The notes beneath the pieces were generated by a model. That model ran no database searches and was not told the DNA's origin. It saw only the letters and a program-made list of their open reading frames with translations. The position numbers were made by a program, and so were the translations under genes. From Porphyromonadaceae bacterium UBA7332 (GTDB lineage Bacteria; Bacteroidota; Bacteroidia; Bacteroidales; UBA7332), in NCBI GenBank assembly GCA_002471225.1, contig DKPO01000018.1, positions 35,218 to 99,217 on the forward strand: a DNA stretch of 64,000 nt, written 5' to 3'. Positions within the stretch are counted from its first letter, which is position 1; each line of letters starts with the position of its first letter. Positions 8,153-17,662 of this stretch are shown here, piece after piece.

Positions 8153-10384
8153 ATGAGTAATCAGTTCAAAGCAATATTATTATTGAATGTGTTGTTTTTT
8201 ATCTGTGGGTGTCACACAAAAACACGTAATAAAGAAGATGCGTTTATAAATAATCTTTTGTCCCGCATGACAATAGATGAGAAAATCGGACAAATGAATC
8301 AGGTCTCATGGGGTGATTGGAATGATCTGGCAAGAAAAGGTCAGATCGGTTCGGCTCTAAATCTGACAGATCCGGTTGCCTTGAAGGAAATGCAACGCTG
8401 TGCAGTAGAAGAATCACGTTTAGGTATACCCGTACTGGTTAGTCGGGATGTTGTGCATGGCTATAAGACTATGCAGCCAATACCTTTGGGACAGGCTGCA
8501 ACATTTAATCCTGAACTGATAGAAAAGGGTGCCCGTATGGCAGCTATTGAGGCGACATCGGCAGGGATTCGCTGGACGTTCGCACCGATGGTAGACATAA
8601 GTCGTGATGCGCGATGGGGACGAATAGCTGAAAGTTTTGGTGAAGATCCATATTTAAGTGCAATACTTGGGAGTGCAATGGTTAAAGGTTTTCAAGGTGA
8701 TAGTCTGAATGATCCAACTTCAATGGCCGCATGTGTGAAACATTTTGCCGGTTATGGAGCAGCAGAGGGCGGAAGGGATTACAACTCTACCCTGATACCG
8801 CAAAATGAACTAATGAATGTGTACCTGGTACCGTTTGACGCAGCCCGTAAAGCAGGTGTTGCAACGGTTATGTGTGCATTTAGTGATAATGACGGAATTC
8901 CGTGTACGGCAAATAAGTTTTTGCTTCAGGATATCTTGAGGGATGAGTGGAAGTTTGATGGCTTTGTTGTATCAGACTGGGCTTCAATAGCTGAGATGGT
9001 AATACATGGCTTTGCTTCAGATTCGAAAGAGGCAGCTATGAAGGCTTTGCATGCAGGAGTTAATATGGAAATGGTCAGTGGTACTTATTTATCGAATCTG
9101 AAGGCTCTCCTGGAAGAGGGCAAAGTTTCGATATCTCAAATCGATGATGCCGTTAGAAATATACTAAGAGTGAAGTATCGTTTAGGATTATTTGAGAATC
9201 CTTATTTTGTTACAAATAAAGATGTTTTTTATGCACAAAATCATTTGGATATAGCGAGGAAATTAGCAGAACAGAGTGCAATTCTATTGAAGAATACAGG
9301 TCAGATTTTACCATTGGATAGTAATACCATACAGTCAATAGCTGTAGTTGGCCCAATGGCAGATGCACCTTATGAACAAATGGGTACATGGTCTTTCGAT
9401 GGAGAAAAAGAGCAGACAATAACTCCATTAACAGCAATTCGGGATTATATAGGAAATAAAGCGAATGTAATTTATGAACCGTGTTTGGCTTATAGCAGGG
9501 ATAAGGATCCGAAAGGAATAATTCAGGCAGTTTCGAAAGTGAAACAAGCAGATGTGATTGTAGCATTTGTAGGAGAAGAAGCTATTCTTTCGGGGGAAGC
9601 TCACTCCATGGCTGACCTGAATTTAAAAGGAGCTCAGACAGATCTGATAGAGGAGCTTAAATTGACAGGGAAGCCTGTGGTGATGATTGTGATGGCAGGA
9701 CGGCCATTAGTTATAGAAAAGGAACTGAATGACGTAAATGCTGCAATCTATATGTTTCATCCCGGAACAATGGGGGGACCGGCAATCGCAGATCTGTTAT
9801 TCGGAAAAGCAGTTCCGAGTGGAAAAACACCAGTGACCTTTCCTAAAATGGTCGGACAAATACCCATTTACTATAATCATAAAATGACAGGGAGACCTGC
9901 GACAAGAAAAGAAATTTTATTGGATTCAATACCCATAGAAGCGGGACAAACCTCATTGGGATGCACAAGTTTCTATTTAGATGCAGGCTTTGATCCATTG
10001 TTTCCTTTTGGTTTCGGGTTGAGCTATACAACATTTGAATATGGTACCCCGGAATTAAATATGCCTGTGTTTGGCAAACAGGATATACTGAAGGCAAGTT
10101 GTACACTCAGGAATACAGGTGACTATGAAGCGACAGAAACGGTTCAGTTATACATAAGGGATTTGGTGGGAAGCTTGAGCAGACCAGTAAAGGAGCTGAA
10201 AGGATTTCAACGTATCTTTTTAAAACCGGGTCAAGAGAAAACTGTTGTTTTTGAATTGCCGATAGATAATTTGGCATTTTGGAATGCGGAAGGAAAGAAC
10301 GTTGTTGAAAATGGTGATTTTCAGTTATGGATAAGTACGGATAGTAGTATTGGTAATCCAATTCATTTTAAAGTAGAGGATTAA
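8153..10384 (+). CDS. GH3 beta-glucosidase, lipoprotein (BglX-like)
   Basis: This 743-residue enzyme has a lipoprotein-type signal peptide with Cys20 in the context FICGC, so it should be anchored to a membrane, most likely facing the periplasm. The GH3 barrel carries KHFAGYGA at about 196-203. The nucleophile is Asp275 in FVVSDW. The (alpha/beta)6 sandwich follows, and a fibronectin-III-like domain ends the protein (LRNTGDYEATETVQLYI). Family members release glucose from beta-linked oligosaccharides. It lies between the regulator and the SusC/SusD genes of a beta-glucan PUL that has a GH16 and a second GH3. The two GH3 proteins differ clearly in sequence and probably split linkage or chain-length preference. 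A terminator follows it. Confidence 0.93.
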   Translation: MSNQFKAILLLNVLFFICGCHTKTRNKEDAFINNLLSRMTIDEKIGQMNQVSWGDWNDLARKGQIGSALNLTDPVALKEMQRCAVEESRLGIPVLVSRDVVHGYKTMQPIPLGQAATFNPELIEKGARMAAIEATSAGIRWTFAPMVDISRDARWGRIAESFGEDPYLSAILGSAMVKGFQGDSLNDPTSMAACVKHFAGYGAAEGGRDYNSTLIPQNELMNVYLVPFDAARKAGVATVMCAFSDNDGIPCTANKFLLQDILRDEWKFDGFVVSDWASIAEMVIHGFASDSKEAAMKALHAGVNMEMVSGTYLSNLKALLEEGKVSISQIDDAVRNILRVKYRLGLFENPYFVTNKDVFYAQNHLDIARKLAEQSAILLKNTGQILPLDSNTIQSIAVVGPMADAPYEQMGTWSFDGEKEQTITPLTAIRDYIGNKANVIYEPCLAYSRDKDPKGIIQAVSKVKQADVIVAFVGEEAILSGEAHSMADLNLKGAQTDLIEELKLTGKPVVMIVMAGRPLVIEKELNDVNAAIYMFHPGTMGGPAIADLLFGKAVPSGKTPVTFPKMVGQIPIYYNHKMTGRPATRKEILLDSIPIEAGQTSLGCTSFYLDAGFDPLFPFGFGLSYTTFEYGTPELNMPVFGKQDILKASCTLRNTGDYEATETVQLYIRDLVGSLSRPVKELKGFQRIFLKPGQEKTVVFELPIDNLAFWNAEGKNVVENGDFQLWISTDSSIGNPIHFKVED

Positions 10385-10398
10385 AGAATTATATAAAT

Positions 10399-10436
10399 AA
10401 AGACTGTTTCAGGATTTTCTTGTGACAGTCTTTTTT
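10399..10436 (+). terminator. Intrinsic terminator after the first GH3 gene
   Basis: AAAGACTGT at 10399-10407 pairs with ACAGTCTTT at 10425-10433, ending in a T-run. The GH3 gene is thus transcribed separately from the SusC operon. Confidence 0.8.
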
Positions 10437-10946
10437 ATTCAGGAAGTAGTTGTCCCTTATTACAAATCTATTCTTGTAATAAGATTAAAATCGCGAATTA
10501 AGAAACATTTGTAGCTGCTGAGCAATAAAAAGACTTAGAAAGAAGTCGTTTTTTGATAAAAACAGGCTTACTATCGAGAGGCATAATAGTTACTTTTTCA
10601 CAATGTGTTTTTGTTTTATGTTGCTAATAGTTAGTTTGTTGTGTTTTTTAATTACTTACTTTTTACCTTTACCAACCGAATTAACTCTATAGATTATATA
10701 TAGTTTTGTCATACCAGAGCGGAAGAATATATGTGATAGCAAAACAAAGACTATTGATGTATTTTATGGAGGATGAAACAAGGTACTTGATCGTAAAATG
10801 TTAAAGAATATGTCTATGGAGTTACAACCGTTTTTATTTAGGAACACATCATGAAAAATGATGTGAGAAATTCCGGACAATGAAAGTAGCCTCTTTTATA
10901 GTGAGGGTATAGAGCTTTTTATTTATTGTAATCAATCTAAAATCAC
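10437..10946 (+). promoter_or_regulatory. Control region upstream of the beta-glucan SusC operon
   Basis: No gene is seen in these 510 bases. A perfect 9-bp inverted repeat (TTATTACAA at 10457-10465, TTGTAATAA at 10474-10482) is a possible operator or hairpin. TAGTTTTG at 10701-10708 matches the -7 element, with no clear -33 partner, and would give a leader of about 235 bases before SusC. A long leader is common for PUL operons and may be post-transcriptionally controlled. These assignments are tentative. Confidence 0.4.
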
Positions 10947-13900
10947 ATGCGAAAACTATTATTATTTGTAATTATGGTCTTGTGTATAAGTCAGGCTTAT
11001 GCACAAAAAGTGACAGGAAAGGTATTTGACCCTTTCGGAGAGCCAGTCGTTGGAGCTTCGGTAATAATAAAGGGTACGACAGATGGTACGATAACAGATA
11101 TCGATGGGAATTTTACACTTGAAGTGAAGAACCGTGGAAGCATTTTGACAATTAATTATTTAGGATATGTTCCGCAGGATGTTCTTGTAGGAAATAAAAC
11201 AAATATAGAAGTAACTCTTCAGGAATCGACTTTGCAACTAGATGAGCTCGTTGTGGTAGGGTATGGAACACAGAAAAAGGCACTGATTACGGGAGCAAAT
11301 ACTAACGTTAAAGGAGATCAGATAGAATCCATGAAGCAGACGTCAGCGATGGCAGGTCTTCAGGGACTTGTTCCCGGATTGAATATTACCAGAAACAACG
11401 GAGCTCCGGGATCAGGAACAAAGGTGACTATACGTGGTATGGGAACGATTGGAAATAGTTCTCCTCTGTATATTGTTGATGGAATAGCTGTGGATAATAT
11501 TGACTATTTAAGTCCCGGCGATATTGAAAGTCTGGATGTTTTGAAAGATGCTGCTTCGGCTGCCATCTATGGTTCACGTGCGGCAAATGGAGTTGTACTT
11601 GTGACAACGAAAAAAGGAAAAGCCGGAGTAGGCGGTAACATGGAAACAACTGTCAGCTATGACGGTTATTATGGTGTACAGAATATATACAAAAACCTTT
11701 CGCCTCTGAATGCACAGGAGTATATCTTTATCAACAATGAAGCTCGAGCAAATGAAAATCTTGCGCTTTTTAATTGGGAAGATATTGTTAAAAACCGAAA
11801 TCTTTATTTGAATAATACTTTCGGGAACAATACGGGAAATATATATGGAGATTATGTATGGAATAAGCTTGAAGGTGGATGGAAAGGTACAAATTGGGTT
11901 GAAGAGATGACAGATAAAGATGCTGCCATTCAGAATCATTCAATAAATATAACCGGAGGCAGTAAGAGCTTTAAAATAGCAGGAGGATTTTCTTATTTTG
12001 ATCAAAAGGGAATTATTGGTGGAAATATCATTGATGCAGCTTATAAACGAATGACTGCAAGATTAAATTCCGAACTCCTGGTGTTCAAATTAGATAACGG
12101 ACTCGAAGTTTTTAAAGTAGGTCAGAATCTGACTTATACCAATACAAAAAGTAAATCCGTAGCAGCCGGAGATATTTATTACAATGACTTACATAATGCA
12201 TTAACAGCATTGCCTATTGCGCCAGCTTATTGGGATAACGCAAATATAAATACCTGGACCGGTGGATTTGGTCCTTCTCTGCAAGGATTTACAAATGATA
12301 TTTCGAATGGTAACCCTTTGGCGAGAATGTATTTTTTGCGCAATAATGTATGGGGTAATGGTAATAACATCGTAGGAAATGTTTATGGAGTTCTTGAACC
12401 AATACGTGATCTGAAACTTCGTAGCTCTTTTGGCTTAACAGCGTGGTGGGGTAACGGACGAAACTATACGCCTAAATATCAGTTGAATCAGAATTTTGCG
12501 AATTTAGTTGATGGTGTATCTCAGAATATGGATGAAGGATCTAATATTACATGGACAAATACATTGACTTATCAGCGTATTTTTAATGAGAAACATAATG
12601 TAAGTGCCTTAATAGGTACAGAGATGCTTAAGTATGTAAGTGCAACAGAAATGGGTGCAAGTAAGATAAATACGCTGTTTGGATCGGGCGATTATGCTTA
12701 TCTGAGTAATACGCAGAATCCAACATCGGTAACGGATATTTCAGCATGGGGACGTGACTGGGGTGCACAGGGAGGAGGTATATTCTCCTATATGGCCCGA
12801 GTATCATACAACTACATGGAAAAATATTTGCTGGATGCAACATTCCGTGCAGATGCTTCTTCAAATTTTGCACCGGATAAACGTTGGGGTTATTTCCCGT
12901 CTGTATCTGCCGGATGGATTTTTTCATCAGAAGAGTTTATGAAAGAACAGGCATGGCTCGGATATGGTAAACTGCGTGCAAGCTGGGGGCAAAATGGTAA
13001 TCAGAATATTAATAATTTCGTTTATCTGGCTAATATCGGTCAGAATCCGAACGGTTATTATTTCGGATCTAATAAAGAAGTACCCGGTTTATCCGCTTAT
13101 CCTTCAAATGTCCCTAATCCGGATGTGACATGGGAAACTTCGGAGCAAATAAATGTGGGGATTGATCTTCGTTTCTTAAACTCCAGATTATCGACCTCGA
13201 TTGACTGGTATCAAAAAAACACAAAAGACTGGTTAGTGGTAGCTCCTATTTTAGGAACATTCGGAGCAGGAGCTCCTTACATAAATGGTGGAGATGTTCG
13301 TAATTCGGGATTAGAGGCACTGGTTAGTTGGAATGATAATATACAGGAAGTAAGTTATGGCATCACTTTAAGCGGCGCTTATAACAAAAACAAAGTAACA
13401 CGAATAGCTAACTCAGAAGGTATAATCAATGGCCCGTCGAATGTCTTGTCGCAAAATACATCTTATATAGCACGTGTTCAGGAAGGTTTCCCTATCGGCT
13501 ATTTCTACGGATATAAAACCAATGGCATCTTGCAAAATCAGGCAGAAGTAAATGCTTATGTCGGACCTGACGGGAAGCCAATGGTTATAGCAAGTGAAGC
13601 AGGAGTGGGACGTAAACCGGGTGATGTGAGATTCGTAGATATGAACAATGATGGTATTATCGATGATAAAGATAAAACCAAGCTAGGGAAGCCAAATCCT
13701 GATTTCGAATTAGGAGCCCAGTTTAATGTAGAATGGAAAGGCATTTTTGTTAATGCTGCTTTCTCCGGAAAATTCGGTATGCAGGTTATGCAATCCTATC
13801 GCTCGTGGTCAGATAAACCATGGGAAAATTATACGACAGATATATTTAATCGCTGGCATGGAGAAGGAACTTCGAATAAGCTGCCTCGCTTAACCTATAA

Positions 13901-14195
13901 TTCAAATGCGAATACAAATCTGATATCTGATATTTATATGCATAATGCAGATTATTTCAGAATGAATAACCTGACAGTGGGTTATCGCTTCGATAAATTA
14001 CTGACAAGAGTCCCATTATTAAGTGGCGTCTCAGCTTATGTGTCTGTCAATAATTTATTTACAATAACAGGCTATAACGGTATGGATCCGGAGGTCGGTT
14101 ATAATGGTGGAACAAGTTGGGGCGGAGGTGTAGATTTAGGATTATATCCTCTTCCTCGTACCGTAATGTTTGGATTAAATATGATTTTAAAATAA
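10947..14195 (+). CDS. SusC/RagA-type TonB-dependent transporter (beta-glucan PUL)
   Basis: This 1082-residue outer-membrane protein imports glycan fragments using TonB energy. The signal peptide ends AYAQ at about residue 20. A carboxypeptidase-D-like domain (VTGKVFDPFGEPVVGASV) occupies about 22-95, then the TonB-box region DELVVVGYGTQKK, the plug (YIVDGIAVDNIDYLSPGDIE), and the beta-barrel to a C-terminal aromatic-ended strand. There is no STN domain, so it is not expected to signal to an anti-sigma factor. This agrees with the DUF6377-type regulator upstream. SusD begins 17 bases after the stop, and the glycan-binding lipoprotein, GH16 and GH3 follow in the same operon. Substrate assignment to beta-1,3- or mixed-linkage glucan rests on those enzymes. 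Confidence 0.95.
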   Translation: MRKLLLFVIMVLCISQAYAQKVTGKVFDPFGEPVVGASVIIKGTTDGTITDIDGNFTLEVKNRGSILTINYLGYVPQDVLVGNKTNIEVTLQESTLQLDELVVVGYGTQKKALITGANTNVKGDQIESMKQTSAMAGLQGLVPGLNITRNNGAPGSGTKVTIRGMGTIGNSSPLYIVDGIAVDNIDYLSPGDIESLDVLKDAASAAIYGSRAANGVVLVTTKKGKAGVGGNMETTVSYDGYYGVQNIYKNLSPLNAQEYIFINNEARANENLALFNWEDIVKNRNLYLNNTFGNNTGNIYGDYVWNKLEGGWKGTNWVEEMTDKDAAIQNHSINITGGSKSFKIAGGFSYFDQKGIIGGNIIDAAYKRMTARLNSELLVFKLDNGLEVFKVGQNLTYTNTKSKSVAAGDIYYNDLHNALTALPIAPAYWDNANINTWTGGFGPSLQGFTNDISNGNPLARMYFLRNNVWGNGNNIVGNVYGVLEPIRDLKLRSSFGLTAWWGNGRNYTPKYQLNQNFANLVDGVSQNMDEGSNITWTNTLTYQRIFNEKHNVSALIGTEMLKYVSATEMGASKINTLFGSGDYAYLSNTQNPTSVTDISAWGRDWGAQGGGIFSYMARVSYNYMEKYLLDATFRADASSNFAPDKRWGYFPSVSAGWIFSSEEFMKEQAWLGYGKLRASWGQNGNQNINNFVYLANIGQNPNGYYFGSNKEVPGLSAYPSNVPNPDVTWETSEQINVGIDLRFLNSRLSTSIDWYQKNTKDWLVVAPILGTFGAGAPYINGGDVRNSGLEALVSWNDNIQEVSYGITLSGAYNKNKVTRIANSEGIINGPSNVLSQNTSYIARVQEGFPIGYFYGYKTNGILQNQAEVNAYVGPDGKPMVIASEAGVGRKPGDVRFVDMNNDGIIDDKDKTKLGKPNPDFELGAQFNVEWKGIFVNAAFSGKFGMQVMQSYRSWSDKPWENYTTDIFNRWHGEGTSNKLPRLTYNSNANTNLISDIYMHNADYFRMNNLTVGYRFDKLLTRVPLLSGVSAYVSVNNLFTITGYNGMDPEVGYNGGTSWGGGVDLGLYPLPRTVMFGLNMILK

Positions 14196-14212
14196 CATAA
14201 TCAAGTAATAAC

Positions 14213-15949
14213 ATGAATAAACTAATATATATAGCGACTCTGGTCGTTGGCTTATCTTCTGTATCCTGCACGGATTTTCTGGATACGAATAACTTATATG
14301 ATAAAAATGTAGAAACATTTTATCGTACACCCAAAGATATTCAAGAGGCCATGAATGGGGTTTACAGTGCCCTTTATGTAGGGGGAGTAACAAGTGAAGA
14401 GCATATTGCGGCCAATCTGATGTCAGACCTGATGTTTGGAGGAGGCGGTCCCGATGATATAGCAGCAAAGAATATCGATCGTTTTTTAGACCCGACCGAT
14501 GATACCTATAAAGACTTATGGGTAGAAACGTATAATGGAGTTGCGCGTGCGAATGCAATTATAGAGGCTGTAGAAAAGAATAATTACAGTGCTTATTTTC
14601 AAACAGAAAGCGAAGCTTTGGCATTTAAAAACAGATCCATAGGGGAGGCCTATTTTATGCGTGGATTTCTAATGTTTCGGGCAGCTAAATTCTTCGGAGG
14701 TATGCCACTTATTTTATCATCATCATCGGATAGAAAGGCTCCCCGGGCTTCATATACAGAGACATATAGCGTGATAGCATCAGATATGCTAAAAGCAATC
14801 TCTTTATTCACGGAGGATCCTGTAACGTCTATGCCGGTAACGGAGTACGGACATGCAAATCTCTGGGTTGCAAAGTCCTTCCTGGCTCGTGTGTTTTTAT
14901 ATTACACAGGCTATATGACGAATATAGAAGGAGCGCCTGCATCCGAACTTCCTTTGTATGAGGGTGGAGCATTGACTAAGCAGGAAGTGATTAATCATTT
15001 GAATGATGTTATCACAAAAAGCGGTTTTGAATTGACTCCTGATTTCAGAAATCTGTGGCCTTATTCTTATGTCAATAAAAGCTCAAAAGAGTTTGCTCCT
15101 GAGGCTCCGCTCCCTTTACCATGGGCAGAGGAGAATAATTTGTCATGGGTAGGGCAGGATGGTCCTAATGGTACAACGATCGGAACAGGAAACAAAGAGG
15201 TGATTTTTGCATTGCGTTATGGTCTTGCAAATTGGGATATCGGTCAGAAATACAATAACCGTACCTGTCTATTCTTTGGTATCCGGGATTATTCAATGGT
15301 GCCTTTTTATACAGGTTGGGGATGGGGACCAGTTCACCCGGTGTTTGTGGATACATGGTCTGCAGAGGATAAACGTAAACAGGCCTCTGTGCTTACAATG
15401 GGAAGTGAAGACTTTGGTACACAGTCATGGAACCCCGATAAAGGAGATGAGAATACAGGTTATATTAATATGAAATATATCTCTTTGGTTAATGATGGTA
15501 AAGATGGAATCAAAGGTATGTTTTACTATCTGTATAAAATGAATAATGGAGATCCTATGCAATTGTGGGCAGCTCAGGACTTCTTTTATATGCGTTTTTC
15601 GGATGTTCTTTTGATGCATTCTGAGCTGAGCGAAACAGCAGATGGATTAAATAAAGTACGTGCCCGTGCCGGACTTGCAGCTACAACTTACAGTCTCGAA
15701 GCAATTAAGAAAGAGAGAGCTTATGAGTTCGCTTTCGAAGGTCTCCGCTGGTTTGATCTTGTTCGCTGGGGAGATGTCAATGGCGGTAATGATAAAAACT
15801 ATTTTGGCGTTACAGCAAATGTGAAGAATGATAATGTTGACGGAGTGTATTCGAATACCTATCGTAAGGAAACGAAAGGTTTAGTGGCGGTACCAGAGTC
15901 TGAAATCGCATTGTCAAATGGCGTATATGAGCAAAATCCGGGTTGGTAA
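14213..15949 (+). CDS. SusD/RagB-type outer-membrane glycan-binding lipoprotein
   Basis: This 578-residue protein pairs with the SusC barrel as its surface lid. The lipobox Cys lies at about residue 20 (SSVSCTDFLD). The TPR-rich SusD fold is indicated by FMRGFLMFRAAKFFGG in the first half and by the C-terminal ERAYEFAFEGLRWFDLVRWG and QNPGW motifs typical of RagB/SusD. It follows SusC by 17 bases and is cotranscribed with it. Many Trp and Tyr residues in the middle (for example GWGWGPVHPVF) could stack on sugar rings. The family call is firm; the ligand is inferred from the operon to be a beta-glucan. Confidence 0.95.
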   Translation: MNKLIYIATLVVGLSSVSCTDFLDTNNLYDKNVETFYRTPKDIQEAMNGVYSALYVGGVTSEEHIAANLMSDLMFGGGGPDDIAAKNIDRFLDPTDDTYKDLWVETYNGVARANAIIEAVEKNNYSAYFQTESEALAFKNRSIGEAYFMRGFLMFRAAKFFGGMPLILSSSSDRKAPRASYTETYSVIASDMLKAISLFTEDPVTSMPVTEYGHANLWVAKSFLARVFLYYTGYMTNIEGAPASELPLYEGGALTKQEVINHLNDVITKSGFELTPDFRNLWPYSYVNKSSKEFAPEAPLPLPWAEENNLSWVGQDGPNGTTIGTGNKEVIFALRYGLANWDIGQKYNNRTCLFFGIRDYSMVPFYTGWGWGPVHPVFVDTWSAEDKRKQASVLTMGSEDFGTQSWNPDKGDENTGYINMKYISLVNDGKDGIKGMFYYLYKMNNGDPMQLWAAQDFFYMRFSDVLLMHSELSETADGLNKVRARAGLAATTYSLEAIKKERAYEFAFEGLRWFDLVRWGDVNGGNDKNYFGVTANVKNDNVDGVYSNTYRKETKGLVAVPESEIALSNGVYEQNPGW

Positions 15950-15968
15950 TTATAATAATATACGAATT

Positions 15969-16817
15969 ATGAAACGAATAAAAAATATAGTTCTGGCAAT
16001 CGGAGGTTTCGCTGTAATTGCTTGTGACCCAATATCAGAGGATATAAAACTCTCCAACAGCTTTAATTTAGAAGATGTAGAATTGAAGGTTATTCAATCA
16101 CAAGCCGGAGGGAATAATCTTACGCTTCAAATGAATACTCCCGGTGTTTGTGGTTATTGGGATTATATTGTCGATAAGAAATTCACGAATGAAGTCAATG
16201 TAATCTTTCCTTTTACAGGAACGCATGTCTTTACATATAAGATAACAACACCTTATATGGATCCGAATGGAGATGTAGGAAGTGCAAAATTTGTTTCAAA
16301 AACGATTGAGGTAACCATAACTGAGATGACAGATAGCTTACCACAACCGTACTACTATCTGGTTGGGCCAAAATTGGAAGGAAAGTCATGGGTTTTTTAT
16401 AAAAATAATCCGTGGAATGCTAGTGGTGGTCCTGTTTGGTGGGCTATGGCTGATCCGGCTAACTGGCAGACTATTTGGTGGAATGCCGGAGGAACCGGAG
16501 TTCCACCTTCAGACCCGGATGCTGTCATGACCTTTAATCTGAATGGAGGTGCAAATTATATATACCAGCAGGATTCTGAATCAGCTCAGGTAGATGGAAC
16601 AAGCTTTAAGTTTAATGCCGATTATTCTAAATTGACTGTTTTTGGAAATGCGAATATTCCCGGACAATCAGATCCTGCAGATATTGATGTCATAGAATAT
16701 GAAATAAAGAAACTTACAGCAGATGAATTAATCTTGTTTGTTCCGAATTTGCCATCAAGAGGAACGGGTTGGGTATGGACCTTCAAGCCGGCAGCCGGTA
16801 AAAGCAACACATTATGA
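15969..16817 (+). CDS. Surface glycan-binding lipoprotein (SGBP-like)
   Basis: The start at ATG 15969 gives a 282-residue lipoprotein with Cys19 in FAVIACDP. The in-frame ATG 51 bases upstream overlaps susD and would bury the signal peptide, so it was not used. The first half looks like a PKD/Ig-like beta domain. The second half is very rich in aromatics (PVWWAMADPANWQTIWWN), as expected for a sugar-binding face. It sits directly after SusD and overlaps the GH16 start by four bases (ATGA), the usual place for a third surface binding protein. It has no catalytic motif that I can see. Function is inferred from position, lipidation and composition. Confidence 0.78.
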   Translation: MKRIKNIVLAIGGFAVIACDPISEDIKLSNSFNLEDVELKVIQSQAGGNNLTLQMNTPGVCGYWDYIVDKKFTNEVNVIFPFTGTHVFTYKITTPYMDPNGDVGSAKFVSKTIEVTITEMTDSLPQPYYYLVGPKLEGKSWVFYKNNPWNASGGPVWWAMADPANWQTIWWNAGGTGVPPSDPDAVMTFNLNGGANYIYQQDSESAQVDGTSFKFNADYSKLTVFGNANIPGQSDPADIDVIEYEIKKLTADELILFVPNLPSRGTGWVWTFKPAAGKSNTL

Positions 16818-17650
16818 TAAAAGTATTTAGTTTTTTTGTGTGCTTTTTGTTTATGCAATCTTGTGCGGGTAATGACTTATCCGGAAAAACAGCTATTGAA
16901 GTACCGGGTAATGATTCTGCTCAAACGTATAAATTGATTTGGAGTGATGAATTTGAGGGAACTTCCCTCAATTCATTATTCTGGACAAACGAAACGGGAT
17001 ATATCGCGAATAATGAGTTGCAGAATTATCGTTCAACAGGGAATCACACGGTTTCGGACGGAACACTCAGGATCTATGCTAAGAAAGTAAATGATAAGCA
17101 GGAATTTGGTAGTTACACTTCGGCTCGGATTAATACGAAAGGAAAAAAAGAGTTTACATACGGACGAATTGAAGCCAGAATGAAATTGCCTTTAGGCAGA
17201 GGTACCTGGCCTGCTTTCTGGACACTCGGCTCGGATATTTCATCCAATCAATGGCCGCGCTGTGGCGAAATTGATATAATGGAATATGTGGGGTATGATA
17301 GTAATGTCATTCACGGAACGATTCACAGTTATGACTTTAATCATATGAATAATAATCAAATTAAAGGGCAGACTGAAGTAGAAAACGAAAATCAATGGCA
17401 TACTTATGGTATCACCTGGACCCCGGATAAGATCGAGTTTTATGTGGATGATCCCGATAACCCCTATTTCTCTACTTTGGCCCCATCGGTTAAGACAATA
17501 GAAAACTGGCCATTTAACAAGCCCCATTTTCTGATACTTAATCTGGCTATTGGTGGAATGTGGGGAGGAAAAGAAGGTGTTGATGATTCAATTTTTGATT
17601 CGCCTGTTGTGATGGAAGTTGATTATGTGAGAGTTTTTCAAAAACAATAA
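16814..17650 (+). CDS. GH16 endo-beta-glucanase (laminarinase/lichenase type), lipoprotein
   Basis: This 278-residue lipoprotein (lipobox Cys17, FMQSCAG) has the full GH16 signature. The catalytic motif GEIDIMEYVG places the nucleophile at Glu152, the assisting Asp at 154 and the acid/base at Glu157. IWSDEFEG near residue 42 and GRGTWPAFWTLG upstream of the motif are typical of the laminarinase branch. It would cut beta-1,3- or mixed beta-1,3/1,4-glucan at the cell surface and feed SusC/SusD. The overlap with the preceding binding-protein gene and the GH3 13 bases downstream place it inside the operon. Exact linkage preference cannot be read from the sequence. Confidence 0.94.
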   Translation: MIKVFSFFVCFLFMQSCAGNDLSGKTAIEVPGNDSAQTYKLIWSDEFEGTSLNSLFWTNETGYIANNELQNYRSTGNHTVSDGTLRIYAKKVNDKQEFGSYTSARINTKGKKEFTYGRIEARMKLPLGRGTWPAFWTLGSDISSNQWPRCGEIDIMEYVGYDSNVIHGTIHSYDFNHMNNNQIKGQTEVENENQWHTYGITWTPDKIEFYVDDPDNPYFSTLAPSVKTIENWPFNKPHFLILNLAIGGMWGGKEGVDDSIFDSPVVMEVDYVRVFQKQ

Positions 17651-17662
17651 TTAAAAAAAGTA